NCBI GenBank assembly: GCA_026826555.1
Contig: JAKSZT010054568.1
Coordinates: 9,741,752 to 9,805,751 of the forward strand
DNA length: 64,000 nucleotides
Reading direction: 5' to 3'
DNA from: Tolypeutes matacus
Taxonomy: Eukaryota; Chordata; Mammalia; Cingulata; Chlamyphoridae
The translations under genes and the position numbers were made by a program. The notes under the pieces were generated by a model. The model was not told the DNA's origin. It saw nothing but the letters and a program-made list of their open reading frames with translations, and did no database searches. Position 1 is the first letter of the stretch. Every line of letters begins with the position of its first letter. Shown here in pieces: positions 54,136 through 64,000 of this stretch.

Positions 54136-55140
54136 TTCTAGCCAGCCAGAGGGGTGCCAATGCAAAGTACCAGAAACCTGCGGGCTTTTATAAAGGGTAT
54201 TTATTGGGGTAAAAGCTTACGTCCCAAGGCCGTGGCAAGTCCGACTCAATGTACCATAAGAGGTACTTTCTCACCAAGGTCAGCTGCCACACGTTGAAGC
54301 AAGATGGCAGGTGATCTCTGCCAGGGCTCAGCCTTCCCCCCTGGACCCCGATATCAGTCTCAGCTCTCTTGCCAAGGCTTGTCTCTCAGGGCGTCCTCTC
54401 TCTCCTGGCATAGGGCTCGTTTCTTTCCTGGCCTTCTATATCAGTCTCAGCTCTCTTCCTAAGGTCAGCTGTAAGCTTTCAGGCAAATGGTCCATCTCTC
54501 CCCAGGGCTTTAGCTGTTTGAACCTTCTCCTTTCTGTCACATGAAAGGATCAAAATGACAAAATTCTCTGCTCGGTGTGTCTCCTCTCTCAGCTGCAGGC
54601 TGGCACAGGGCTTCCTCTCTCTCCTGACATAGGGCTCAGCTGCAAACTGTCAGCAAATGGCTCATCTCCCCAGGATCAAAATATGACAGAGCTCACTCTT
54701 CTGGCATGTCTTCTTTAGTGAGTGTCCGTTCATATCGGCCCACCAAAAGGGCGGGGACTTAACCTGCGTCAAACCTTAATGATGTGGGAAGCGGATGTGG
54801 CTCAATCAGTGGGGCTCCCGTTTACCATATGGGAGGCCCCGGGTTCGGTTCCCGGGGCCTCCTGGTGAAGGCAAGCCCGCCCGCACGGCGTGGTTAGCTG
54901 ACCCAGCGAGCACAAGCAGCAAGGGGGGGATAAATGAATAAATAAATAAAATCTTTAAAAAAAAAAAAACCTTAATGATGTGGTTGAATCAAAGTCCTAA
55001 TCCTAACAGGTAATTTAAATCAAGACATGTCAGCTGAATCTAATACAATCTAAGAGTATCACACCCAGAAGAATAGGTTAGCTTACAAACATAATCTTTC
55101 TCTTTTTCGGGATTCTCAAAAATAATCTCAAACCGCCACC
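54136..55140 (-). mobile_element. Solo LTR with exact 5-bp duplication, split by a SINE
   Basis: Same LTR family as 6191-6844 and 8148-8795, but longer and more diverged, with extra internal CAGCTCT-rich repeats around 54340-54660. The CTGTG duplication is exact: 54131-54135 and 55141-55145. The AATAAA/TATAAAA block (plus 54185-54205), the AAGATGGC site (54302) and the far 5' end (ATTCTCAAAAATAATCTCAAACC, 55111) all align. The SINE at 54788-54967 is nested inside. It carries no interior, so it is a solo LTR. Confidence 0.8.
54788..54967 (+). mobile_element. DAS-III-like SINE nested in an LTR
   Basis: Full length: tRNA-like head with GATGTGGCTCAATCAGTGGGG, B box GGTTCGGTTCCC, GCACGGCGTGGTTAGCTGACC body, (AATA)n tail and poly-A. 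Exact 16-bp duplication AACCTTAATGATGTGG at 54772-54787 and 54968-54983. It interrupts an LTR (54136-55140) and so is younger than that LTR. Confidence 0.95.
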
Positions 55141-56462
55141 CTGTGCTAGGGGTCCTTCGAAGGGCACACTTCCTTCCAGTGAGACCATCACAAGAAACCC
55201 TCCCAGCCACACTCACCTTCACGCAGCTTGGCAGGATCCCACTGCCTCATCAGCCTTACCCTTGAACATGAGCTGAAAAGCAATGAGTTAGTGATCTTAT
55301 TAACCCAGGAAAACCATGGGGAAAATGCATAAATAAAGGAGCTTCCCAGAATAACTTCAGACTTTCAGTGCACCAACACCACCTGCAAATCACGGTTCAC
55401 AACTGTGTGTATGTCATTTGCAACCATGTGTTGCATTTGCACAGCATTTTATCCATGTCAAAGCATTTTTCACATCCAATACAACATATGTTCCCTAGAA
55501 AACACTGATATCCATAGGACATCCTATCATTCACTTTATTTTTGTAACCTCAGCCCCAAATTATCCCCATTTCCCATTATTCTTTGCCTTGAAGTTTATT
55601 CTCTGAAAATAGCACACAAGCTGCAGTTTCTGAGCAAAGTGTGTTGCTCAATATCTGCCAACCTTTGTGTGGACTCTTCCAGCTTTTCTGGAATGTCTCC
55701 CTTAATTGCCTTGAGGATCCCCTCCTTACCCCTGGATGTTCCACCCTCAGGGAATTGTCCCTTATACTTGCAGACATCCTGGACGAGGGTGGGGTTTTTC
55801 AGAGCCGGGAGCACACTGGAGTCATGTCCAAAGACACCCTGGCGTAAAGGCCACCATAGCGTGAAGACGTAAGAGAGGAACAAAGACCCAGAGCGCCGTG
55901 GTGGTTTGCGTGGCCTCAGAAAGTGAATTTGCCACAGAATTTGGATTAAGAACCCCCTCTGCCCCCCAGCCCAATACAGCAGCCGGGCAGCTACTGCAGA
56001 GAGAGCAGTCACGGGGCCCTCAGAAGCAGGGGCCAGTACAGTTTGCAACTGGAGGTCCTGACCCTGGTGGGTCCTGAGTTCTCCCCCACCCCACCCCCTC
56101 TGCCTGGGGCCCACAAGGGCTAGAGTTTCCTCTCCTTTCTCCTTAGGAGAAGAACGGCCCTAAAGGGATCTGGAAGCCTCTAAGTGACCGTGTCTTTCCT
56201 GCTGTATCAGTTTCTAATTGACGGGGGAAGGGTCATGGAGAATGTCTGGGGTATGCTTTCATCCCCGGCTGGGATTTTATTTCGTTTCCTTCCTCATTCC
56301 TGATAGTTCTTCCAGTGCTCTGTCATAAAATTGCAGGACTTTTAGAATTATTTGTAATCTCATTTTAAGTTTAAGTGAACTCTTAAAAGCCTCCAGTTTC
56401 TTCCCCATTTCCTTTAGGGAAGGTAATAGCATAATCCATGATGATGCCTTCAAATCAATTGT
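55141..56462. other. Unique stretch
   Basis: AT-rich with no gene recognised. ACATAAATAAAGG-like and CATGAGCTGAAAAGC motifs near 55266-55345 could be regulatory but are weak. Confidence 0.35.
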
Positions 56463-56551
56463 CTTTTTTTTTTTTAGGAGGTACCAGGGATTGAAGCCGG
56501 GACCTCATACATGGGAAGCAGGCGCTCAATACCTGAGCCAACCAGCTCCCC
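56463..56551 (-). mobile_element. DAS-type SINE, short, antisense
   Basis: Plus strand begins with a run of T and then GAGGTACCAGGGATTGAAGCC (56478, reverse B box) and CAGGCGCTCAATACCTGAGCCAACC (56519, reverse A box). Mirror image of the copy at 21305. I found no certain duplication. Confidence 0.7.
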
Positions 56552-59500
56552 ACAGGAACTGCCTTTGAAGGGTCTGCCTGATGACGCCTAATCGGTTACC
56601 AGACCGACTTAAAGTGGAGATTGCTTTCGTTGAGTCGTGATGCTGGATTGGTCCTCAAACCACTGACAATAAATGCTCGACAAACGAGTGACATCTCGGG
56701 AGGTCAGTGGAGGCAGAGGTGGCTTCCGTGTGATCCCTGCTCACCCCAGAGCCCAGTGGGGAGGGAAAGCAGATGAGACGTGTGGTTAGAGGAACACAAG
56801 CGAGTCATAAAGGCCACAGCCGGGAGAGGTCATCATTTGGACTGGAGGGAGCAGTGTTTGAGTGAAGCTTGGCCTGAGGAAGATGAATTTGAAGACAATT
56901 CAGGGAAGAGGGAACAGCATCCGGCAGCCCAGGCCTGGGGGGCTGGCAGGGTGGAGGGAGCCGAGTCTAGTGCAGAGTACAGCCATGAGGGCCTAGTCCT
57001 GGAGCCCTGCAGTGGGATGCTAGGAGGAAGCGGGAGGGGAAGCAGAAGCATTCCAAGGATAGCCGTTATGCTCTCAAAGAGGGACAGGAAGGAGTGGAAA
57101 GAAAGTTCCCTTAAGCAGAAGTGGATTTCCTGTGAAGTTACTGAAGTTTGAGCTCCAGGGCCCTCTCACGTCCACTGACTCCTTCCAAGGCCCTAGCGAT
57201 GGAGTCACCTGCCAGATGTTCATGAAACTTGTAAAAGAAAGTGCAGTGACCTGCAGCTGGTTCAAAGCACTGCCCCCTCACCCTGAGCTCCAGGTCTTCC
57301 CTCCCCTAGGGTCAGGCAGTGTTGCAGCGACCCCAGGCACGTGGCCTTCCAAGGGGGAGCAGACTGGAAACCCCGGCTCAGCACCTACTGCCCGGCTCGG
57401 ATGCTACATCACTGGAGGGAGGATGTTGATGGCAGGCTTGTTCGTGAGTGGTGTCGATTCAGAGACGGAGATTAATCCCTGCACATTCTGGAAACACGAA
57501 CATGCTTGAAACCTTATACCTCGTTATGAAAGAAACTTGATAGCAGTGTTTCCAAACTTTATGAATGGGAAGCCAAAAGATACTTTCTTAAAATATTTTT
57601 TAAAACTTTTATAGGTTATCTTCATACTAAGAAAAGACTGCTGTATCTCTCTATTCTCTCTAGAAAATGTTACAAATTTGTGATATAAAATAATACAGAA
57701 TTGTCATATGATAAGGCAACACAAATATATAGGAAACAGTAATTACAGAGGTGGCACAGGCACTTAATAAGACTATGATGGGTTTTCTGGATTGTGTGAT
57801 AATTGTGGTGCTCATTTGATTTATAAATCTATATTTATTTTGTGATATCTTTTCTTCTAAATGTTTCCTTTTGTTTCTAATTTTGTAAGGAGGACCCCCA
57901 ACCTGGACCCACCTTATCGTCTGTCTCTCCCCTGCCCTCGGCCAGGGACGGTGCTGACTCTGGTCCTGGGGACTCAGCCCCAGGTTTCCCCCTCCCAGGA
58001 CTCTGAACCTGAGGGACTCTGGCCTAGGGCGGCCACAGGACAGGCCCAAGCTTCCGAGCCACTCTGTTCCAGGCCCAGGGTCCAAGGAGCCCTCCCAGGA
58101 GCAGCTGGCCAGAAGGCCAAGTTCCCCAGGCTTATATGGTCAGAGCTGGAGCACAGGAGTCGGGGCCAGAGCAGGTCTGCCGCAGGTGTTTCCGTTCAGA
58201 ACACAGGCCCTGCTGAGGGATAAGACACGGCCCCGCCTGGAGAAGCACCCGTTCTAGCCAGGCCAGTGGCCATGGAAACAGGAGCGCGACCCCACACCGT
58301 GGGCTCAGGGCTCTGGAATCCCTGTCTCCACCTCCAGACTCAACACCATGAAGAAAGGGCTTGTCGAGGGGGCCGCCTTGGTACCACGTGGGGAGGGGCC
58401 TGCGGATCCACAGCTGGACTGGCGCTCTTGGGTCTTGGGGGTCTCCATCCCCTCAGGGTCTTCTATGTATCGTCAGGAATTCTCCCAATGCATATACATA
58501 AATGAGCTGATTTAACCTTCCTTACAGTTCTAGAAGAGGGGCCATCGCTGGCCCCACCTGGCAGGTGGAGACACACACAGCAGCTGGTAGAGGCCGAGCC
58601 CGGGGACTGGGTGGCAGGTGGGCTGCCTGCTGGCTCCAACTGGAGAAGCCTGCGAGGCTCAGTCTTTCCAGGAAGCCAGATTAGGGGGAGGTAACGGGAA
58701 GGCGGGGAGTGGGGATGCTCCGTGGAAGACGGCCCGGCGTGCCATCGGTGTCTCGCCGAGAGCCTGGGCCTGCCGCCCGCTGCCGGGCAAGCCACCTGCA
58801 GCTCCACTGCCTCACCTGTGAAATGGGAGCAAGGCCCCAGGCCAGGTCAGGATCAGAGGCCGTTCGCTGTAAGAAAGGGCTTCGCAGAGGGGAAGGGGCT
58901 GTTTAAAGTGGGGACGGTTCAAGCGGGGAGAAGAAAAGAAAACCGCAGCATCTCGGCAGAGACACCCCACCTTGGCTTCCCCCGTAGGAACACGGCGGCT
59001 GCTTCCATGAAACCTCTTTCTGCGTAAAATGCTGTGTGTGCCAGCTCCTGTGAGGCATGCACGCCTCCTGGAACAAGCCAGACACGGACCTGACTGGCCC
59101 TCTGAGGGCAGAAGGCAAAGCCTGACGGGACAGGAGCCCGTGCCGGGGGTCTTTTCCGTGCAGGCCTGGGGCGGACCCGTGGCCCCAGGCGCCAAGGCCA
59201 AGTCTTCCCACTGAACAGACACTCTCTGTTCAAGGTTCTCGGACCACTTAGGTTCACATGGTATGAGGTATGAGTCACAGCTCCCAAAAAGAATAAAAGG
59301 AATTCATGTAAAAGTTACAAAAGTCACATCCAGCCTCTGGAATGCGGAGTAGTTTCTCTCACCTGCGGATATGGGTTACTGACGGGCCAGGAAAGGGCCG
59401 GCACATGTGCCCATTAGTCACCGCTCCTAGGCCCGGGATTGGGAGGACTTGGGTGTCAGCAAGTAGCTGGGGCTGCCTCTTAGGGGAGACGCGCCCCAAC

Positions 59501-61684
59501 CCAGCAAGCGCAGGCAGCCCCTTCCCCTCCCTCCCAGGGTTTCCTGAGGCTCCGCTGTCTCCCTGCAGGTTTATTCTCCACCAGGTTCTTGGAATCCCTG
59601 ACGTCTGTCTTTCCCAATCTTGTCCATCTTGAGTTACTGGCATCTCAGGCAGAGTGCCACCCCATCCAGGAAGCCCCACCCTCCCCGATTGCATTAGCGC
59701 TCGCCCCCCTCCCCCAGGGCCCTGGTCACCTTGGGCTTGACCCATTCACAGCACAGCTGTCCTGGGTGTCTCTGTAAGCCCAGCCCGGAGCCCTGCCTCC
59801 CCTCCTCCTCCCCCCAGCTCCTCCCCTCTCAAGCAGCCTTCTCACGGAGACTCCAATGCTCACCTCCATTCTGCCCTGGGGCCACCCCTCGTTCTCCCCA
59901 CTGTGCGCCCCACGCACAAGCACGGCTGACAAAGAGGTGGAGCAGCTCAGCCTCCGCAGACTAACGGGGTGATTTTTTTAACCTAAAATATTTCGGGAAG
60001 CCTTTAGGATGCCACCAGAAGCCAAACCCCATAGAAGCGATCCTACAGAGAAAGACCTAGAGACAGGCCCCGCAGCAAAGAACAGTGCCTGGGCACCAAG
60101 GGCAGATGCTCCCCTTCGCCCCCCAAGAGGGTCTCCCCGTCCCCCTCAGCGGCTGGCACCACGGCGGAGAGCCCCAGTGCTGGGGTGGCAGGAAGCTGGT
60201 GGCCCACAAAGGACAGGAAATCCAGCGCCGAAGGCTGGAGCGCTGACCTCACGTCCCCCCACATTGTGTGAGGCCCAGGATGAAAGAACGGGCTGCACAA
60301 AGGCCTGGGAAGAAAGCGACTGGGTGAGGCCCCCGTGGTGAGGGAGAAGCGAGGCGCAGGCCCAGCCCGAGGCCGGAGGAGACATGTGCACGTAGAGCAG
60401 TTTCCAAGGCGGTCCCAGCCCCCGGCCCAGGCGCGGGAGAAGGGGCTGGGGGGTGGAAAGCCGCAGGCTCAGCGCGGCAGGAGGCCGCCAGCTCCCAGCT
60501 CTGCCACGGGCCATCCACGCGGCCGTCGTCCAGCGCCTTCTGGGCTGGGCCTCAGGGTCTCCGCTGGGAACATGGGGACGCTGACCCTGCCGGTTATGCA
60601 AATCGAGGGCGCCGACACCGCGGAGCCTTGCGTTTGCGTGGTGACATACAGCCGACACAACCCTCGAGGCCCATTTTCCCATTCAGTCCTCACCCGACTT
60701 TCACCGGTGAGGTCAAACGTGGAAGCAGTCCAGAGGCTAGGCTCGGCCTGGGGCGCTCCACCGCCGTGCCTGGTTTCACGCTGTCGCACCTACGATGCCC
60801 TTGCCAGCTTAGTAAGGCACTCTCACCTGGGATAACCCAAAGGGCTAGAGGCCGTGGGCCCCAAGGCCTGCGGCTTCAAGCAGGACAAGTGACCGGCCTC
60901 CGTGCCTGGGGTGGGGGGGCTGGGGGGCCCCCCCGAGAGAATCCCAAACGGGACAGCGCCTCCGGGCAGCTCACAGCCCCTTGGGGGAAGGTCGTATGTA
61001 AAGGACTCGCAAGGCCCTGGGAGAACAGATGTTCTTGGGTGGAGGCGCCCTGAGAGCACAGCCAGGGGACGGCGAGGGGGTTTGCAGCTTCAGCCTCCAG
61101 GTGGGCTGGTGATCAGTGAGGGGGAAAGTGGAGAAGGGCCCAAATAGAGACGAGAGAAATGGCTGCAGCGTCACGGACCCTCGGGCATTTAAGGGAATGA
61201 CAAGGCGTCGGAGCATGGAAGCACAGACCAGAGAGCTGATGAAGGCTTCCTTGCCGGAACCTTCCTCCACCGGTGCCGCGTTTAGATCGGGCATTTGGGC
61301 CTCGGCGCTGGTCCTCTCCTGGCCACACCCCTTCCCAAAAGAGCCAAGGGCACGTGCCCACCCCTGCAGGTGCAGAATGAAGCTGAAGATGGGGGTCTCG
61401 GCCCACACATGCTTACCTGGCCTGCCTCTCTGTCCCTTTAACCTGCAACATCCACGAGCAGACGGGAGGAGCAATTTAGCACCCAGGTTTCTAAATTGAG
61501 AGAAATTGAGAGACCCCATAGATGGTGGCACCAGAGACCAGCACTGCAAGCCAATGAGGAGGAAAATTATGCATTCCAATCAGACAACTTGCATATTGTC
61601 CCAATATGTGCCTTAGGGGCAGCTAGGAAATGAGCTCCAGGCAGCTGAAACGTGTTCTTTTTAAGTCAGGAAGGTGGAGTACAG
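56552..61684. other. Long, largely unique stretch
   Basis: No gene recognised. MIR-like relics appear near 58500-58580 (minus) and 58740-58840 (plus; TGCCTCACCTGTGAAATGGGAGC at 58808). A perfect octamer ATGCAAAT occurs at 60596-60603. AT-rich 57520-57890 is repeat-like but unnamed. Open frames are random-looking. Confidence 0.35.
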
Positions 61685-61855
61685 TTGTCCCCGGCCTTGT
61701 CTGCACACTGGAATCACCTGGGGAGTCCAAACACGATGACGGATGGGTCCCACCCACAGAGAGTCTGATTTAATTGGTCTGCAGTGTGGTCTGGGCACTG
61801 GGGTTTCCTAAAGCGTCCCAGATGTGCCTGAGACCCAGCCAGGGATGGGAGCAGA
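61685..61855 (+). repeat. MER5A-like hAT-Charlie DNA transposon
   Basis: CTGCACACTGGAATCACCTGGGGAG (61701), CAGAGAGTCTGATTTAATTGGTCTGCAGTGTGG (61757) and GGTTTCCTAAAGCGTCCCAGATG (61802) follow the MER5A consensus. Confidence 0.7.
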
Positions 61856-63184
61856 GCACCGGCTCAGCGGCAAGCGCCAGCAGCTTTGAGGTCTGGACAA
61901 GGCAGGCGGCGCATGCAGAGCCTAAAACAGAACAGCCAGCACCAGAGACTGTCCGGAGCCCCGTGGGAATGCCCAGAGGGTTTGGAGATGGACAAGGACA
62001 GAGTTTGAGTGTCTCTCTCTCTTCGTTCCCTGAATGTTTATATGCTCTTCTCCAAAATTTAATTGGAGCCTGAAAATCTTGCACTGCTTCCATGTGCTAA
62101 TCCTCATTTAGACCCAATCAAGGAGTTACAGTCTAGAAACATGTAGAAACTCAAGGTCTAGTTGCACTGTTTTCACTCCTGAGAAGCCGTACCTGAAGGA
62201 GCATCCTTCACGAGAGCAGGGAGCCACTTCTCTGTCAGCACAGCTAGGCGTTATGCGTATTTTTAATGTTTTTAGGCAGAAGCTGGCAGCTGTTCTTCCT
62301 GTAGGTATCTTAATTTCCTTGAAGGTGGAAGGAGAGTAAGGCTTAATCCCATCTGTTTAAGAAGACAGCAGCCGTACTTCCCTGGCTGTAAAGTGCAAGA
62401 TGGGATTGCAAGGTAAAGAATGTCCCTTGGAGGTTGTTCCTGGTCGAATCAGTTTCTGCCCTGGAGCTCCGGAGAGACAGGCACTGCCCCCCCTCCTTCC
62501 AGGAGAGGCTCTGCTGGGGCAGAAGGACTGGGCTTGTCACCCTTCCAAGAGCACAGCAAACTCAGGCTGCAAAACAGCCTAGATAAGTGATTCTACCTCT
62601 GTGGGACATTACAGACAAAATAATTGTCCACTAGTGCCTAAAGCACTCAGAGCTGGAAACGCACAGGAAGGGGAGTAGGGAGTGAAAACCCACCTGACAT
62701 GAGAACTTGGAGAGCAGGCTAAATGGGCATATGTACAGGAAGTTTTCTGAGGCTAAAGACATGTCACCAGATGCCTTTTAATGCTTTTCTTCAAATCTTT
62801 TCAAATAAATTCTATGAATACCAAGCACTACACATTCCGTGTCATGTTGACACGGTGGACCCAGAGATTTACAAAGACAGTGTCTGTTCTCTAGAAGTTT
62901 GGTAGATAATAAAAGGTAGGTATAATAATTACAACAATCATCATATTTATTGAAGACCCTGAAAGATTTATTTTATCACCTCTATTTTAATGACGATGGA
63001 CTTGAGGCTCAGAAGGCCACATGGTTAATCACCAAACACACAAAGCAAACCATGAGATGTGCAAATAAGAGAGGGTCAAACAAGTATTAAGGGAGTGAAC
63101 AAGAAGCTGAAATTACTTCCATCAACGTGGGTCATGGAAGGGTTGAGGGAAGAGGTAGCGTTTGAGCTAAGCCATGAAAAATAG
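61856..63184. other. Unique stretch
   Basis: A MIR-like relic occurs near 62940-63030 (TATTGAAGACCCTG, GATGGACTTGAGGCTCAGAAGG). Otherwise no gene or repeat recognised. Confidence 0.35.
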
Positions 63185-63440
63185 CGTTTTAGTTTGCCAA
63201 AGGAGTGCTCATGCAAACTACCAAAATTGGGTTGGCTTTTATAAAGGGGATTTATTTGCGGTAAAAGCTGACAGTTATAAGGTTGTGGAAAGTCCAAATT
63301 GAGGCACCTCTCACCAAAGTCAGCTGCCTTGTGTTGAAGCAAGATGGCGGGCGACCTCTGCCAAGGCCTCTGCATTTCGGCAGCTGTAGGCAAACCTGAC
63401 TCAGGGCTTATCTCCTCCAGAGATGCTCTGTGGGCCCAGT
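63185..63440 (-). repeat. LTR fragment of the same family as 6191-8795
   Basis: Plus strand begins CGTTTTAGTTTGCCAAAGG, then TTTTATAAAGGGGATTTATTTG (63238) and AAGCAAGATGGCGGGCG (63337), matching the other LTRs. Past about 63440 the sequence is no longer recognisable, so either the element is truncated or the LTR is a divergent variant continuing towards 63900. Confidence 0.65.
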
Positions 63441-64000
63441 CTCTTGGGGTCTTCGCAGTTAAGCGATCCACTCGTTCCCTCTCACACTGTGGGATCAAAT
63501 ATGATCTCCACCCGGGTGGCTTGACGGGCTTGGCTCTCCCAGGAGTCCGTCTGCGGACTGAAGCGTCCCCAGCACCAGCCGTCATTCCACAGCACCCCGC
63601 ATTGCAAAGCCGCACGCCCCACTAACCTGTCCCCTTCAGGGGCGCCTCAGCTGCATGCCTCTTGCCCTAAAATTAAGGATTTACAGGACTGATAAGCTGT
63701 TGCTTACTGGGGGTGGACTGCCAACCCCCTGAAGAGCCAAATCTGTGGAAACCCCCCTTTCCAAGGTCCCTGACAGACACACGGCACTCCGTTTGTGGAG
63801 GAATTACACCGTCAGCTCCTGCGGAATGGCATCCACCCTAACGGGCTGACACCAAAATGGCTTCCCGGCTGCCCGTCAAGAAAGGCAAAGCGCCGACGGC
63901 AACGTCTTCACAGGGTCCTCTGCTGGGAGAACAAGGTCCAGATGCGTCTCTAGGGGCCTGAAACTGGGCCTGGCAGCCCACAGCGCCTGGGGGAGGATTT
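63441..64000. other. Unannotated window end
   Basis: GC-rich, no gene recognised. It may still belong to the LTR element starting at 63185, whose other end is not visible. Confidence 0.3.

Noticed and set aside
60596..60603. Octamer ATGCAAAT as an enhancer
   Set aside because: A single 8-base match in a 64-kb window is expected by chance; neighbouring sequence gives no further support.

Overview
The window is non-coding nuclear DNA from a placental mammal, most likely an armadillo (Dasypus or a close relative). The main evidence is at least eight SINEs of the tRNA-derived DAS type (19382, 21305, 27366, 32543, 43570, 44441, 52033r, 54788, 56463r). Several are young, with matching target-site duplications. 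They lie among old placental-wide repeats (L2, MIR, MER5A, MLT1-like LTR, L1ME-like 3' ends). The DAS assignment rests on remembered family features and not on a database search. No intact protein-coding gene could be supported. The long open frames lie in GC-rich or tandem-repeat DNA and have no recognisable domains.

Layout. 1-6 kb: AT-rich sequence with a broken processed copy of ribosomal protein L9 (1315-1985), LINE-1 remnants and a long L2 fragment (5000-5720). 6.19-8.80 kb: a complete but degenerate endogenous retrovirus-like element on the minus strand. It has two LTRs, a tRNA-Leu-like primer site, a frameshifted gag-like remnant and an internal array of about four 60-bp units. Relatives of its LTR occur at 54136-55140 (solo LTR with an exact 5-bp duplication and a nested SINE) and at 63185 (fragment). 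A different solo LTR with an exact duplication sits at 51257-51685. 9-29 kb: mixed unique DNA, MIR/L2/L1 relics, a pyrimidine-rich tandem array (12005-12285) and a 27-bp minisatellite (16507-16923). 29.6-30.4 kb: a heptamer microsatellite that runs into a 10-N assembly gap, then a CpG-island-like block with an octamer motif. 30-64 kb: GC-rich unique DNA with short tandem arrays and further repeats.

Several repeat-free, AT-rich blocks with clustered homeodomain-type motifs (15010, 22640, 34850, 37230, 47630, 50560) look like candidate conserved cis-regulatory elements. Together with the lack of exons, they suggest an intergenic or intronic region near a developmental gene. This is inference: conservation cannot be seen from one sequence and I cannot name the locus.
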